The notes below the pieces were generated by a model. It searched no databases, was not told where the DNA came from, and saw nothing but the letters and a program-made list of their open reading frames with translations. The position numbers and the translations under genes were made by a program. Shown piece after piece: positions 47,026 through 58,990 of a DNA stretch of 64,000 bases. Source of the stretch: Paguma larvata (lineage: Eukaryota > Chordata > Mammalia > Carnivora > Viverridae); NCBI GenBank assembly GCA_030068075.1, contig CM057841.1, positions 6,519,565 to 6,583,564 on the forward strand, given 5' to 3'. Within the stretch, counting starts at the first letter, position 1. Each line of letters starts with the position of its first letter.

Positions 47026-50000
47026 TCACCTTCCTAAACAAATGGGACAAAAGAGAACTTGAAGGGGAGGGAAGCATCCTGTGTCCTCCTCCCTGGTGAA
47101 ATCAGGGCCGACCTCAGTGAGGCCGCCCAGGAAGCAAGTAGCTAGGTCAGCCGCCAGCCAAGACCTCTCCCACACCTAGGCCTCCCTCCAGGTGCTAGAG
47201 CCCACCAAACCACTCTGCTCCGGGGCCTTCGCTTGTGTTCTTTCCCTGCCTGAACTTCCCTCACAACCAGAGCTGAGGAGGCAAACTAGCTAATGTGCTG
47301 GGAGGAGGGACAGGGAAGGGGCAGACCTGGCACAGGGCACAAAGTGGGCAAAGGCCAGCAGGAGGAAGCCAGCTCACAGAACCACAGAACCAGAGGCACC
47401 CTTCACCTGCCACCTGGAGCTCCACCGGCTCGCTGAACTCAGACACCAAGACTTCAGGATACGACCGGCTGTAGCGGCAGCTGTAGTTGCCCGCGTGCTG
47501 GGGCCCCACGTAAGTCAGCACAAGGTTTGCTGAGCGGTGGCCGGTCTGGATCAAAACCTTTTCGCCGGCCCGCTGCAGCTCAAATGTGACATCAGGGACC
47601 TGGCTCTCACAGCGCAGGATGGCGTCTCGGCCCGGAGTCACTGCCCCGCTCCACAGTGGCCTGAGTTGGGGCCTGGGAGGGGGCCCTGGGAGGACCACAC
47701 GGGTCAGTCAGGTGAGGCCAGCCCCTTGGGTGGCAGTCCCCTCCCGCCCCCCCACCCCAATGCTTTCCTGTCTCCCGCTACACCCAGGCCTCCAGGCTGC
47801 TGCCCTGTTCTCACACACCTGTCACCCACCTCCGGGGCACGGGCACACACGGCTCCTCCTATTGTCTGCGTGTCTCCCCCCTCCCCAGGACTCTGCAAGT
47901 TCCCAAGACCCGGGCCTGATCTGGGTCTTCCCGGGGTCCCCCAGCATTTGGCGCTCAGGACCTCTGACAGGGGAAGAGGAGGAAGACCCGGCTTAGGGAA
48001 CCGGTGTTGCGGGCACGAGCACCATAAATGAGTCAGATACGAGGCGATCCAGGACCCTCCGCCGCCAGAGTTCCACCTGTGCGGGCAGGACGGGCCCCGG
48101 AGTGCTTCCCCTCTGCACCCCGCTCTGCTGGCGGGCCTGGGCCGCTCACCCTCCACGTGCAGCTCCAAGGGCGCGCTGGGCGCCGAGCCCCCGAAGGGGG
48201 GCGCAGTGTCCACGTAGACGCAGCTGTACTTGGCCGAGTCCACCACCGAGACGTCGCGCAGCTGGAAGTGGGCCTCGGTGCCCTCCGGGCTCAGGACTCG
48301 GAGCACCCGGCGCTTGCCGAGGTCCTCGCGCATCAGGGCGAAGCGCAGGCCGGGCCGGGGCCCGCGGCACCGCAGCTCCAGGGACGTGCCGGCCGCGGGC
48401 CGCAGAGTCGCCGGCTCCGCCGAGAGTTCCGGTGCGGGGAGCGTCTCTGCGGGGAGGACACGGGCTGACCCGGGCGCCGAGGGGACATCTCTGGCGTCCC
48501 GCCTGCAGGAGGCGGCCCGGCGCCCTCTGCTTGCTACCAGGAGGCTCTGAGAGGCCCTCCAGGGCCGCCTCCTCTTATAGACGCAGAGCCCTCCTGACCT
48601 CCCCGGGTCTCTCATGCTCACTCCTACACTGTTGCTCACTCATTTGACTGTACATAGAAACAGATGTGGTGTGGTATCGTCCCTTCCCTAAGGGAAAAAG
48701 CTCCCAGGCAACATTTCTATCACGTATGTGATAACATCCCTCACGACCTTGTAACATGAGACCACTTAATCAGACTGCATGTTCGTGTATTACCATGTAT
48801 GGGAGACGAAGAAATAAAAATATATATAAAAAAACACCCCACGTGGTGTTCAGGACTCAGTTCCTTGGGTACTAACCCACTGAGCAGTGCCGGCAGAGGA
48901 TAAAGTTGCTTCCTGGAAAGGAAAGCCTTGGTGTCAGGACTTTCTGTGCCAGAATCCTGCTACAGTGGGGAAGGGGTGGACTTCTGTCCCCCAGCCCAGG
49001 GCGCTCCTCAGAGGCCCACCCACGCTCCCCCTCTGGCCTGGCGGTCCTGATCCTCTCTCAGGGTCCATGCTCTGGGGGTGGGTCCTCTGCAGACCCTGTG
49101 GCCCTCCCTGACTGCCTTCAACAAACAGGCCTCCAGCGCCCAGGCCCCCTCCAACCCCATTAGCCCGGAAGCAGGAGGGGATGGCGGCGCCTGCCTGACC
49201 TGTGCCAGACTTGTGTGTTGACCCAGTTATTTGTGGGGCTTTGGGGTTGCCGAGCTCAGCGTCCCATTCTCAGTTGGCAAAACTGAGGCCGGGTGGGGGA
49301 GTGGGGATTGGGCCCCAGCCAGAGCCCTCCAGTACTGGGGGACCCTTCCCCAGGTCTCTCTTCCTGCTCCCCGACCGGCCCTGGAGTGAGTGGGGCGCTG
49401 TTGCCCTCCCAGCTCCGGGAGTGTTGTTAACCGGGTGCCGCCAGGCTTACCGTCGCTCAGCAGTATCTCGACAGGCGCACTGTCCGAGGACCAGGCTTGC
49501 TGGTCCCTCAGCTGATAGCGGCAGGTGTAGAGGCCCCCGTCACCCAGAGCCACCGATTTGAGGTCAAAGTAAGCGTCGCCTAGGCTGGTGGAGCCACTGG
49601 GTACTCGAAGCACCTCCTCGCCCCGCCTCAGCTGGAAGTGCACATTTCTTAGGGGCGCTATGCAGAGGAAGGACGGGCTGGCACCTGGGTTCAGGAAGGA
49701 TGCAGACTCTCCGTCGATAATCAGCCTGGGGGGCACTGGTGCACCTGCAAGGTAGGGAGGGTTGCTGGGGCAGCTTCAGCTGGGCCCCTGGACCTCTGCC
49801 CTCCCGGTGGCAGCCCGACACCACTCTTCCTTGTGGCCCGTCCCCTAGGCCCTGCACAATCCGACAGTGTCAGGGTTCAGCCTGGGTATGATCCACCCAA
49901 CTGTGGGACCACTGTTTCCCAGACCCAGGTCTGGGCAAGAGTATTCAGGGTTGGAGGGTCAAGGCAAACAAACCTCTGTCCTCCAGGAGCCTCCTACCCC

Positions 50001-51257
50001 AGGAAGCCCTCTGGGAAGGGTCACACACTCACCAGGCTCTTTGATCGTCACAGAAGCACTGGGCTCAGAGGGTGCACCTGTGGCATGGGTCCGGTAGCTG
50101 CAGCTGTAGTTGCCAGGCCGATGGACTGGGAAGGTGACCTCCACACCTGTAGGGGCTTCAGCCTCCTCCAAAAATTGGTCATCGCCTTCCAGCCTCAGCA
50201 GGAAGGTCACACCCCGAAATACCCCATGGCACAGCAGTTTTGTCTCCAGGCCGGGTGTGATCCAGGACACAGGCTCAGGTGAGAGCAAAGGTGGGGGCAG
50301 GGTCTCTGCAGGTGGAACAGGCCAATGGGTGGTTCTGCAGGACCTGGGAGACATGAGTGGCCCAGCCAGATGTGGCCCTCCACCCTCATGTGAGTGCACC
50401 AGGGAAATGGAAGGCATTGTTGGAGAAAGGGAGGCAGCCACAGGAGGACACAGGGGTATGAAACCACAAGAAACGTGTTACAGGAAATGTGCTGGGCTTC
50501 TCCCACGCGCTTTGTGAGGATTTTCTCTTTTATTCCTCACGACCTTCTGGGGTCAGTTCGAACATCGTCCTCATTTTACAGATGAGCAAACGGGGTCAGA
50601 GATGTCCGATGACTTGCCAATCCCCCCATGCCAGAAAAGTGGGACCAGGAGCGTGAGGAGTGGAGCAATGAGGCCTCTCCAGCAGCCCTCTCCCCACTGC
50701 CTCGTGGGCCCATGAACGTCCCTGCTCACCTGCCCCAGTCACCTCCAGGAGGTTGCTCAGCTCGCTCCATCCGCTGCTCAAGTCATAGCGGCAGCGGTAG
50801 AGGCCCCGGGTGTCACCTGTCACTGCTCCTAGGTGGAACCGGTGCTCGATGGCGGGTAAACCAAGGTGCACAAGTTCCTGGGTCACCCCATCCTTGAACA
50901 GCTCAAAATCCGCGCTCTCCACTCGGGCCTGGCAAGTCAGTGTCACATTGGCCCAGGGTTCCAGCAGCGATTCGGCCTCTGCCCACAGGTTCGGCCGGCT
51001 CTGGAAGGCTGCACGGCGGGTTAGGGGGGTGAGTGCTGGGTCCCAGGACAGAGGCTCACCTCTGCCTGTGCCCGCCATCCCCAGGACCTGACCCAGACTC
51101 ACCTAAAAGCGCCTCGGTGGCTGGGCCCAGCGAGAGACCTGCAGAGACCAAATCTGTGAGGCCCCTATTCCCATCCCTCCCGTGCCCTCCTGCCCCAAGG
51201 GACCCTGGCCCCAGCAACCTCACCCCAGAGCACCAGGAAGGCCCCGAGCATGGACAT
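47026..51257 (-). CDS. A1BG: A1BG copy 2, alpha-1B-glycoprotein, intact
   Basis: Eight exons with consistent phase-1 GT/AG borders: 51257-51224 (MSMLGAFLVLWG signal), 51138-51103, 51008-50730, 50305-50033, 49744-49451, 48446-48150, 47685-47407 and 47033-47026. They total 1500 bp, 499 residues plus stop, against 495 in human. Residues 24-116, 117-207, 208-305, 306-404 and 405-497 form five Ig-like domains, each with its cysteine pair (for example LTCQAR/YRCRY in the first, LLCHGV/YSCSY in the second). N-glycosylation sequons occur at NVT in domain 1 and NYS in domains 2 and 5; the domain 4 NYS of copy 1 is KYS here. The product is a secreted plasma protein of the family that also includes the opossum venom-metalloproteinase inhibitors. 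The copy has liver-type promoter motifs and no disruption, so it is likely the working gene. Confidence 0.95.
48670..48964 (+). mobile_element. Solo LTR in intron 5 of A1BG copy 2
   Basis: A 295-bp insertion is absent from the aligned position in copy 1. It starts TGTGG, ends CTACA (TG...CA) and is flanked by GTGG at 48666-48669 and 48965-48968, a 4-bp target duplication. The right half has the R/U5 feel of an LTR ('GGGTACTAACCCACTGAGCA', 'GGATAAAGTTGC'). No internal viral sequence is present. Removing one GTGG and the insert restores the copy 1 sequence. Confidence 0.8.
50515..50620 (+). mobile_element. MIR in A1BG intron 3 (copy 2)
   Basis: Same MIR as at 32780-32885, carried by the duplication. 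Confidence 0.75.
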
Positions 51258-51395
51258 GACGGCCAGCCTCGCTCTGGCTGGTGAGTGTCTGGGGTGATAA
51301 AGTCCCAGCAAGGGGGCGGTGGCAAGGGACATTGACCCTATTGTTTGTCCTTCCCAGAGGACGGGGGCCTCAAGGGGGTGGGGACAAAGGGCAAA
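51258..51395 (-). promoter_or_regulatory. A1BG copy 2 proximal promoter
   Basis: The TATA-like ACTTTATCA, FOXA-like TATTGTTTGTC (51339-51349) and HNF4-like GGGACAAAGGGCA (51381-51393) match copy 1 base for base. Confidence 0.6.
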
Positions 51396-51419
51396 AGTCC
51401 AGAGTCCTAGGAGCCTCAT

Positions 51420-51645
51420 CAATAAGGATAATCAATACTATTGCAAAACTAATAAACTAAGTAGTAAATATTTAAAATGAAATTTAAAGATACCTATAAT
51501 AAAATAGCAAACTATAGCAATCAAAATTAATAAATGGAATGAGTTAAATGAATATATGAGAAATATAATATTAAAATAAAAATTAAATTAAAATAAGACA
51601 AATAATGGAATAAGTAATAACTGATAACGGAAAGTTTCAACTTTT
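51420..51645. repeat. AT-rich tract upstream of A1BG copy 2
   Basis: Homologue of 33690-33905, with small indels. Confidence 0.7.
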
Positions 51646-51652
51646 AATGTTT

Positions 51653-52110
51653 GTAGGCCCTGCTCCAGGGCTCCCAGGGAAGCTAATATTAAACATTAAT
51701 CAAGATCAAAATGACCCCACAAAACCTCAAAGCATGGACTCTTCACTGTCCTGAGCACACATTGTGGTCTGCTTCCTTAAAACAAACAAACAAACAAACA
51801 AAAAACCAATAAACAACAAGACAAAAAGGAGGGTCTAAATATAAAGATAAGAAACAAAAAATAACCCTTTGTAAGTCTCATAAGATTAAAGTCCTATGGC
51901 CTGGACCTCACACATACTAAAAACATAAGATAAAGCCTGTAACTTCTTGGAATGACCTTCATCGTGATGATTTGTAAGTGTTTATGAAAAGCACATTATC
52001 ACCGTGCACCGATGTTCCTTCCCTGAAGCACACTCTTCTTTGTGAAGACTAGGTACGCTGGGCACCAACTTGGGCTTGCAGAAAATTCTTTTCTTCCTCT
52101 CGAAAAAAAT
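51653..52110 (+). repeat. LTR-like repeat, copy c
   Basis: Close relative of copy a (33911-34370), including the (AAAC)n run at 51781-51803. It was carried by the duplication. Confidence 0.6.
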
Positions 52111-52115
52111 TTTAG

Positions 52116-52322
52116 AGGGCACCTGGGTGGCTGGGTCAGTTAAGCATCCAACTGCTGCTTGGGTCATGACTTCACGGTTCATGGGTTCGAGCCCCACATC
52201 TATGCTGACAACTCAGAGCCTGGAGCCTGCTTCAAAATCTGTGTCTCCCTCTCACTGCCCCTCTGCCACTCGCATTCTCTTTGTCTCTCTCTTTCTCTCA
52301 AAAATAAAATAAACATTAAAAA
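52116..52322 (+). mobile_element. Carnivore SINE at right edge of duplication unit 2
   Basis: Same insertion as 34376-34572; homology between the units ends in its A-rich tail. Confidence 0.9.
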
Positions 52323-52520
52323 CATTTTTAATTTGTTCATGTGGCATCGACCTAACAAATAACTGTAAATGAATAAATTAATAAAATGAAAAATAAATAC
52401 TAGAATGGAATAAGAATAAAATTACTAATAAGTAAAATGATTAAGGTGAAAATAATGAAATTAATAATTTATAATAAAACACTAAGTGAGAAGTAAAATA
52501 AAACTGAATAATAAAAACTG
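52323..52520. repeat. AT-rich tract beyond the duplication
   Basis: AATAAAAT/TAATAA-type low-complexity text, similar in composition to the tracts upstream of both A1BG copies but not alignable with confidence. Confidence 0.6.
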
Positions 52521-52799
52521 AGGTGCCTAACACTGTCGTTCTCAGTGTTCTGCGCGCTCAGACTTAGGCGGTATCGGGAGAACTCTCTCTCCTGTGATAG
52601 ATGTGAAGGAAAGGAGGCCAGGCTGGGTCCTGTCCTCCCGCTGAGGTCCTGTCTGCACTGCCTCTCATCTCTGAACAGCTGAAGACTGCAGGCATCCTTT
52701 CTCTGCCCTGCAGGGCCCAGGCCGGCCCCCTCCCCACCGCCCCTTCCCCATCACACCCCAGCGCAGGTGTGAGGGTCAGGTCAGTTTGCCTGTCTCTGG

Positions 52800-53040
52800 A
52801 TATTCTTTTATTTTTTTCTTTTCATAAGAGAGAGACAGGAGTGATGGCACGAGTGAGGGGCAGAGAGACAGACAGACAGACAGGCAGACAGACAGAAAAG
52901 AGCTGGGCTCACCTGATGCGGGGCCTGTGTTTACTCAAGGCAGGTTCAAGCTCACCAGAGGTGGGGCTTGAACTCAAGAACTGTGAGATCATGACCTGAG
53001 GCGAAGTCAGATGCTTAACAGACTGAGCCGCAAGTCGCCC
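52800..53040 (-). mobile_element. Carnivore SINE, reverse, with (ACAG)n expansion
   Basis: Reverse SINE ending GCCGCAAGTCGCCC. The CT-tract complement has expanded to an ACAG/GACA repeat at about 52866-52894. Confidence 0.85.
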
Positions 53041-53499
53041 TCATGTCTGGATACTCTACAGTTGCGGTTATGTGGTCTTCCTGGAGGTGCATCCTGGCTC
53101 TTCCCAGGAGCTGTTAGTTGGTTCTCCTTCGTTGGTTAATTCTGCACTGTGTGATCCACCATGGATTTGGAGTCTCACCTGCAACAAGGACCTTGGGTTC
53201 AGATTGGTGCTTCTGCCCACCTCCCAACTCCAAACCTGTGCTCGGGTTGTGGACAGTTGTCCGAGCCGCCTGTGGTCACTTGTGTGGCTGTAGCCCACTG
53301 TCCAGAGACCAGGCCTCCCCCTCTTTCTGCGGCCTCCCCTTCTCCCTAGCCACAGCCTGATGGGATAGAATGGGAGGAGTGAGAACATGGTGTTCTCACA
53401 CTGGACACCTGAGGATACCCTGTCATCCATGGAGATCTAGTCAACACCCTGAGTGTCCAGCCTGAGCTCTTTCACTAGGTTGAGGGCCACCGAAGCCTC

Positions 53500-53960
53500 T
53501 TAGCTCTCCCACTGCAGCTGACCTGGCTTCTTCTCCATCATTCATTCCATAAGCATGTATTGAGCATCTCCTTTGTGCCAGACACAGAAAGGAGAGTGGG
53601 AAAATATTGGCCCTCCCCCTGCCCACATGGAGCCGAGCTGGTCAGGGAGATGGAGAATGCAGAGTGTGGGCGTTGGGAAGAACACAAACCCCAAAGATGT
53701 GGTGGAAAGTGGGGTAGAGAGGGGCCATGTGACATTGGAGGGTCAGGGAAGTCTTCCTGGGGAGCAGAGATCTGAACAAGGCCAGAAGGTTGACTCCTGC
53801 AGGTAACTGGGGCAGGAGTGTTCTGGGCAGCGGGAACAGCCAGTGTAAAGGCTGTGAGGCAGGATGAGCCCTGAGGAGGCCAGGTGGTAGGGGAGGATAG
53901 GTAAGGGCAGAGGACTGGTGGGAGAGCTCAGAGCCCTTAAGAAGACCAGCCATGCTGGGC
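53500..53960. mobile_element. L2-like fragment
   Basis: The text 'TATTGAGCATCTCCTTTGTGCC' in shortened form and 'GGGAACAGCCAGTGTAAAGG' resembles L2 end sequence. Orientation and limits are uncertain. Confidence 0.45.
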
Positions 53961-56900
53961 TATGGGAAAGAAGTTCAAGAATTTTCTATACCTACACCAG
54001 TGGGTTAACAAAGCATAGGGTCTCTGCAGGGCTAAAGCGCCCAAGCCTAGTTACTAAGTAGAAACAAGCATAGAGCCGAAAGCCCCTGGACAGAACCAAA
54101 GTGTTGGAGAACAGCTAATGACACATATGTAAGACTTCTGATCCTAAGCCATACGGAGAAGGGGCCTTTACTTAGGGCTCCTGTCTCCCCAGAGACATTA
54201 GCCTCTCTCGTATTCATTTCTGCATCCCCTCTGTTGCTGGACAAGGGAGAACTCCAGACTCAGAGCGTGCGACACGGAGCCTAGTGGGCAATGCAGGGTC
54301 TTTGGCTTCTGTGAGTAGGAGGGGGAGGAGGGAGACTCCCCATGTCTGGTTTCCCTTCTACATTTGCTGGGCATCCACTGAACGCTCGCTGCCCTGGCTC
54401 CAATACCGGACTTAGAGGATGGTTGCATGTCCAGCTCGGGCGGGCAGGGGAGGCATTCCATGCAGAAGGGTCAAAGGTCATTGCACTGAGTGCCAAGGCC
54501 AGAAGGTGTTGCCTGGCCTCTGGCACCCAGACAAGGGCCTGTGGGCAGGTAGAGCAGCAGAGCAAAAACCACCAAACACTAGTTTTAGTCCACTGGCCAC
54601 AGGGCTGCGCAAAGGCAGGCAGGATGATCAGGTCAGAGGTCTGTAGAGGTGAAGCTGGCAGCCTGTGACAGGGGATCCTGCAAGTTTCTTCTGTCACTCC
54701 TAATACCACCTCGCTACAGCTGCCCGTTGGCTCCAGACACTGATGTCACCACTGCTTCCCTGGGGTTTCCCTAGCCCTCTCTGTGGTAGCAGCTGCCTGC
54801 CAGTACAAATCTGAGTTTCTGCAACTCCTGGTTTTGCTCTCTGAGCTTTGCAAAACCTGCATAACCAAGTCCCTGTCTTAATGCCCCCTGTTTGAAATAT
54901 CCAGTGTGGTTTCTGTTTCCTGCCTGGACTCTGACTGCTATCGTACTTGGCATCAAGAGGGGCCCGAGAGACAGACCCTCAAAGTTGAGATTCTGGGTGT
55001 GATTTGGTTCTTACTTCGGCCAGAAACACAGTGCTGAGCTCCTTACCAATAGAACATGGGATCTTGGTGAGCCATGGTAGGAAGTGCCATCATTTAATTA
55101 AACTGGTGCCTGAGGTTGTTTGAAATGAGGTGTCGACAGAAGCTGGTGCTTTGGGAGACTGAGTGGTCACTGCAGTGGGCACTTGATGGCAGGGGTGGTG
55201 ACCGTATGGACCGTAGGATAGCCTGGCTGCTTATGACCTCTGCAGAAGTCACAGAAAGAAAACGACATGCTCGGGGCTTTAAATCCTTAGCTCCAGACAC
55301 AGAGAATCAGAGTGCTTGTAACCTGGCCCTAAAGAATTGTGGAGAGTTTGAGCCAAAGGGAAAATATAGCTAAAACTCAAATACAAAATTTAACTGTTCA
55401 TATTTCAGAATTACTAACTATGTGGAATTCATAGATCTACTAAGTATCATACGTGAGAGTTAGAATATTGCCTGGGAGGGAGGAGGACCCTGAGGCTTGG
55501 AGTGGGGTTGTTTGGGTGGATTCAGATGAAGTGGAAAATCTTGTCAGACTTGCACCAGGAACTGAATTGACTTGCTTCCAGGTAAGATAACACATCTGAA
55601 TCAAGAGCTGCAATTACAGTCACAGGCTGAGTATGCTCATAAGTCTGTCACTCTCCAGGGTCCATCTGCTCCCTGCACAGACAGACAAGTTGGGTGGGGA
55701 TGTGGTGAGAATCACCACTCCTGGTCTCTCAAGTCCTTGATGGCAGCACTAACCTCTTCGATCCTCATCTCGGAGGGAGGGGGCATTTTGGGGGCTTCTG
55801 CTTAGACCTTCCTAGGGGTCCTTGCCCTATGGAGAGGAGAGCCAATGTAGGGAGTCTGCCTACTGCTGAGTATGTCCCTTCCAACTGCCCACCGAGGAAC
55901 TAGGGAAATAACCAGAGTGGGTGTGCACAGGCAATGAGCCCACTGGGTGATGAATGAGCCATGATTCATTTTATCATCTGACCACCATAAAACCCTGTTT
56001 GTCCATTGGACCAGAGTGTTTGGGGATTAGCCTCAGCCGAGAGCCAATCTCTCTCAATCCCTGAAAGAACAGGATATTACTACCCCTCTCCCCCCTCCCC
56101 CGATGCATCCCGGGGAAAATGGCAGCAGGCCCTTTGAGGAAGATCTAACATCTATTCTTGTGGCAGAGCTTGTCCTTTCTTAAGAGGGATCAGTCTCCCT
56201 TCAGTCCAGGAGCATTGGATCTGGGCACAACCTAGGTCTGGAAACTCAGTGGCATAATGTGAGTCTTGACTGTGGCATCTCAAGTTAGGCTTCTAAACAC
56301 CAGATCCAGAGTATTTCTTGTCACATAGGTCAAATGGCCTTTTAGCAAGGTGCCCACCTGAGGTAGTTTTCTTGCTAGGAGGTCTCCATTCTCTCCAACC
56401 ACCCTTTACTGTCCCCCTAGACCTCCAACTCAAGTCTAGCATGCTGTAGGTGGACAAGTGTAAATTCTGATGCTGCTTATACTTCAAATGAATTGCAAGG
56501 ATTTGCTCATGTAATTGGCATAAACCTGGGCAATAAACCCAGGAGGAGCATGTAAGAGTATCTGACCAAGGAGGATGGGATACAACACTGAACCGGATCA
56601 AACTTCCCTACATGGGCCAATTTACAATGATTGGATTTAAGGTGTTAGACTGAGTAGCTTGAGGGAGATTTTATTTGGTACAATGACTTAGACCTGGACT
56701 CACGGTGGCCTAATTTTGAAGAGGTAGAATTGCCAGAACTCCCCTGGTATAACCTAGAGGAAGAAACCCCAAAGTTGAGGGGTATAGAAATGCAGAAATA
56801 GGTTTCTTATGTGCAATATGGCATGTGCACACACACATACACACACACACAGACTCTCGATCAACCCGACTTCCCACAGAACATCACACCCACACACCAT

Positions 56901-57800
56901 TGCCACTACTTGGATGACATTGGCTGACTGGACCTAATGAGCCTGAAGCAGCAGATCAATTAGACCAGAAAGTGAGGTAAATGCACGCCAGGGTCTCACT
57001 TTCTCTGGCAAGCACCTATGGATCTGGAGCATGTTAAGACAGCCTCTTCTAATAAAGGGGCAACTGATGGCAGTGGCTGCAACATACACTGTCTACCACT
57101 AAAAAAGAAGACTCATGGAGGCCTCTGAATTTGGACACAACACATACACCTCGCTGTGCAGCTCCAATCTGTTTACAACTGCAGTTTTGTGTGGGGCCCC
57201 TGCGGCAGGTCCCGGATACAAAGCAGGCTGCTCTCCCACTTAGGCCCTATTACCCAGAAGATCCAATGGTGCCAATGGGCAGTTTCAATGTGTCAGGCAA
57301 ATGAGGGTGCTATGTTGAGCCAGCCTCTGGCCGCCCAAACACAACACAATGTTGGTTTTAAAGAAGTCCCTCCTGCACACCCTCAAAGTTCCAGCAATAA
57401 CCAGTCCAGCCTTCTCAGAGGTCCGGGTCCCTCCTCCCCAGCCTCCAGGCCCCAAGAGTCCATCCCTTCTCTTTTGAACCACCAGCCCTAGAGCTGCTCT
57501 ACTATTATGAATATCTGGGTTCTTTCAGCCTCACAGAGCTAAATAATCAATTCCCTTAAGATACCTAGGGAGGGTGGTTTATCCGCCTGCCCCTCCCTGA
57601 GTCAGTCCTCTCTGCCCCACATCTCACCCATCACAGGGGCCAGACGGCAGGGTAAGGACACTGAGCAGGAGACGTCCGAAGCGGGTTTTGGTCTCAGGAA
57701 GCGCTGGGCTTGGATCACACAGGGCAAGTGAGAGCGGAGGCTGGACGCTGGCGCGTAGAAGGCACATGCAAAAGCTCGGAAACGGGAACCAGGACGGGGG
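53961..57800. other. Long intergenic stretch, possibly old ERV-derived
   Basis: No gene is recognised. Parts of 55.0-57.5 kb have the patchy, stop-ridden look of an old ERVL-type internal region, but I could not confirm any retroviral motif. A CA microsatellite lies at 56827-56851. Confidence 0.3.
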
Positions 57801-57829
57801 GGAAGAGGTCTGAGTGAATGAATAAATAA

Positions 57830-58230
57830 ACGGAGTTAGGAATGTTGACGAGGCCTAGGGAACGAAGGGCCGAACCGGAGAGCAGGGGTAATGAATGAAT
57901 GAGTGAATAGATGCACAAACGCATCGGGAGACGCCTGACCGCGCAGTTTAGCGCACGAACGGCGGAACCAGAAAGCAGGGGGGGGGTGAAAAACAAGTGA
58001 AATAACGAAGCGGCAGGAGGAAGAAACGCTACACAAGGAAATGACCCAGCCGACTCGCGGAACAGGAAGCCGAGCCCACCGACTCTCTGGCGACGGCACT
58101 TCCGCCGCGACCCCACTTGGCCGTGCCACTTCCGGGCCGCTCTGGGCGGCCTGAAGACCTTACTCTCGGTGGTCCCAGAGCGCGTTTGCGCGGCCAGGCG
58201 GTGGGAACCGGAAGAGCAGTTTCGACGACA
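57830..58230. promoter_or_regulatory. Third orphan CpG island with ETS sites
   Basis: CpG-dense stretch with ETS-type ACTTCCG motifs (GCACTTCCGCCGCG near 58095, CCACTTCCGGGCCG near 58127) and AACCGGAAGAG near 58207. Such sites mark broadly active promoters. No coding exon could be assigned on either strand. It may serve the zinc-finger gene on its right or a non-coding transcript. Confidence 0.5.
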
Positions 58231-58559
58231 CGTCCAAGCTGCAATCGTTTTTTTCTGTGTACAAGTCTCTTAGTTGTCCCCACTCTCAATTTGGGTTGGG
58301 GCGAGTGTGGAAACATGACTCAGGTAGACAGCATCCAATTCCCCTTGGCCCTCAGAGTTGACTGAGGATTCATTGGTGACCTACATGGACCTAAGGGTAT
58401 CACGGGGCAGGGAATTCTTTATGAAATATTAGGGCTTGCATTTCCTGGGGAACTTTAAACCCTGAGTGCCCGTCAGCTGGTACAGGTGCAGCCTTCTTGC
58501 CCCCATGAAGGGAGAACCTGCCAGAGAATGGAGCCCACACAGAGAAGCAGACATGAAAG

Positions 58560-58805
58560 ACGGTGTATTGATTTCCTACAGCTGCTATAACATTATCACA
58601 AACTTGGTGGCTTCAAATACCAGAAATGTAGTCTTTCACAGTTCTGGGTGTCCGGAATCTGAAATCAGTATCACTGAGGTGAAATAAAAGTGTCAGGAGG
58701 GCTAAGCCCTTTCTGGAGGTTCTAGGGGAGAATCCATACCTTGCCTTTTCAACATCTAAGCTGCATTCCTTGTATTCCTTCCTTGTGGTCCCTTCTTTCA
58801 CCTTC
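58560..58805. repeat. Old mammalian interspersed repeat (MaLR-like, tentative)
   Basis: The text 'TTGATTTCCTACAGCTGCTA', 'CACAAACTTGGTGGCTTCAA' and 'GGTTCTAGGGGAGAATCC' follows a well known dispersed consensus. Confidence 0.55.
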
Positions 58806-58892
58806 AAAAAACGGGTTGTAACACCTTATTAATAAGCAAAATCTTTGACACATGTTCATTTTATATTTGCATGAGAATCACAATTTTAGTTC

Positions 58893-58990
58893 TTTTTTTC
58901 TTAAGTAGGCTCCCTGCCCAACATAGGGCTTGAACTCACGACCCCAAGATCAAGAGTCACATGCTCCACTGACCGAGAGCCAGGAGCCCT
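58893..58990 (-). mobile_element. Older carnivore SINE subtype, reverse
   Basis: The body 'GGGCTTGAACTCACGACCCC' and 'CAAGAGTCACATGCTCCACT' belongs to the tRNA-like head of an older carnivore SINE subfamily; most of the 3' part is missing. Confidence 0.75.

Larger units (their letters stand above)
46557..52322. repeat. A1BG segmental duplication, unit 2
   Basis: Homologous to 29140-34572. It is about 330 bp longer, most of which is the LTR inserted at 48670-48964. Left boundary at 'CTCTAGCAGCCTCCCAGTGT'; right boundary in the tail of the shared SINE. Confidence 0.9.

Noticed and set aside
48028..48647. Overlapping plus-strand frames of 146 and 181 codons
   Set aside because: Antisense to A1BG copy 2 exon 6, with several frames open at once because of GC content.
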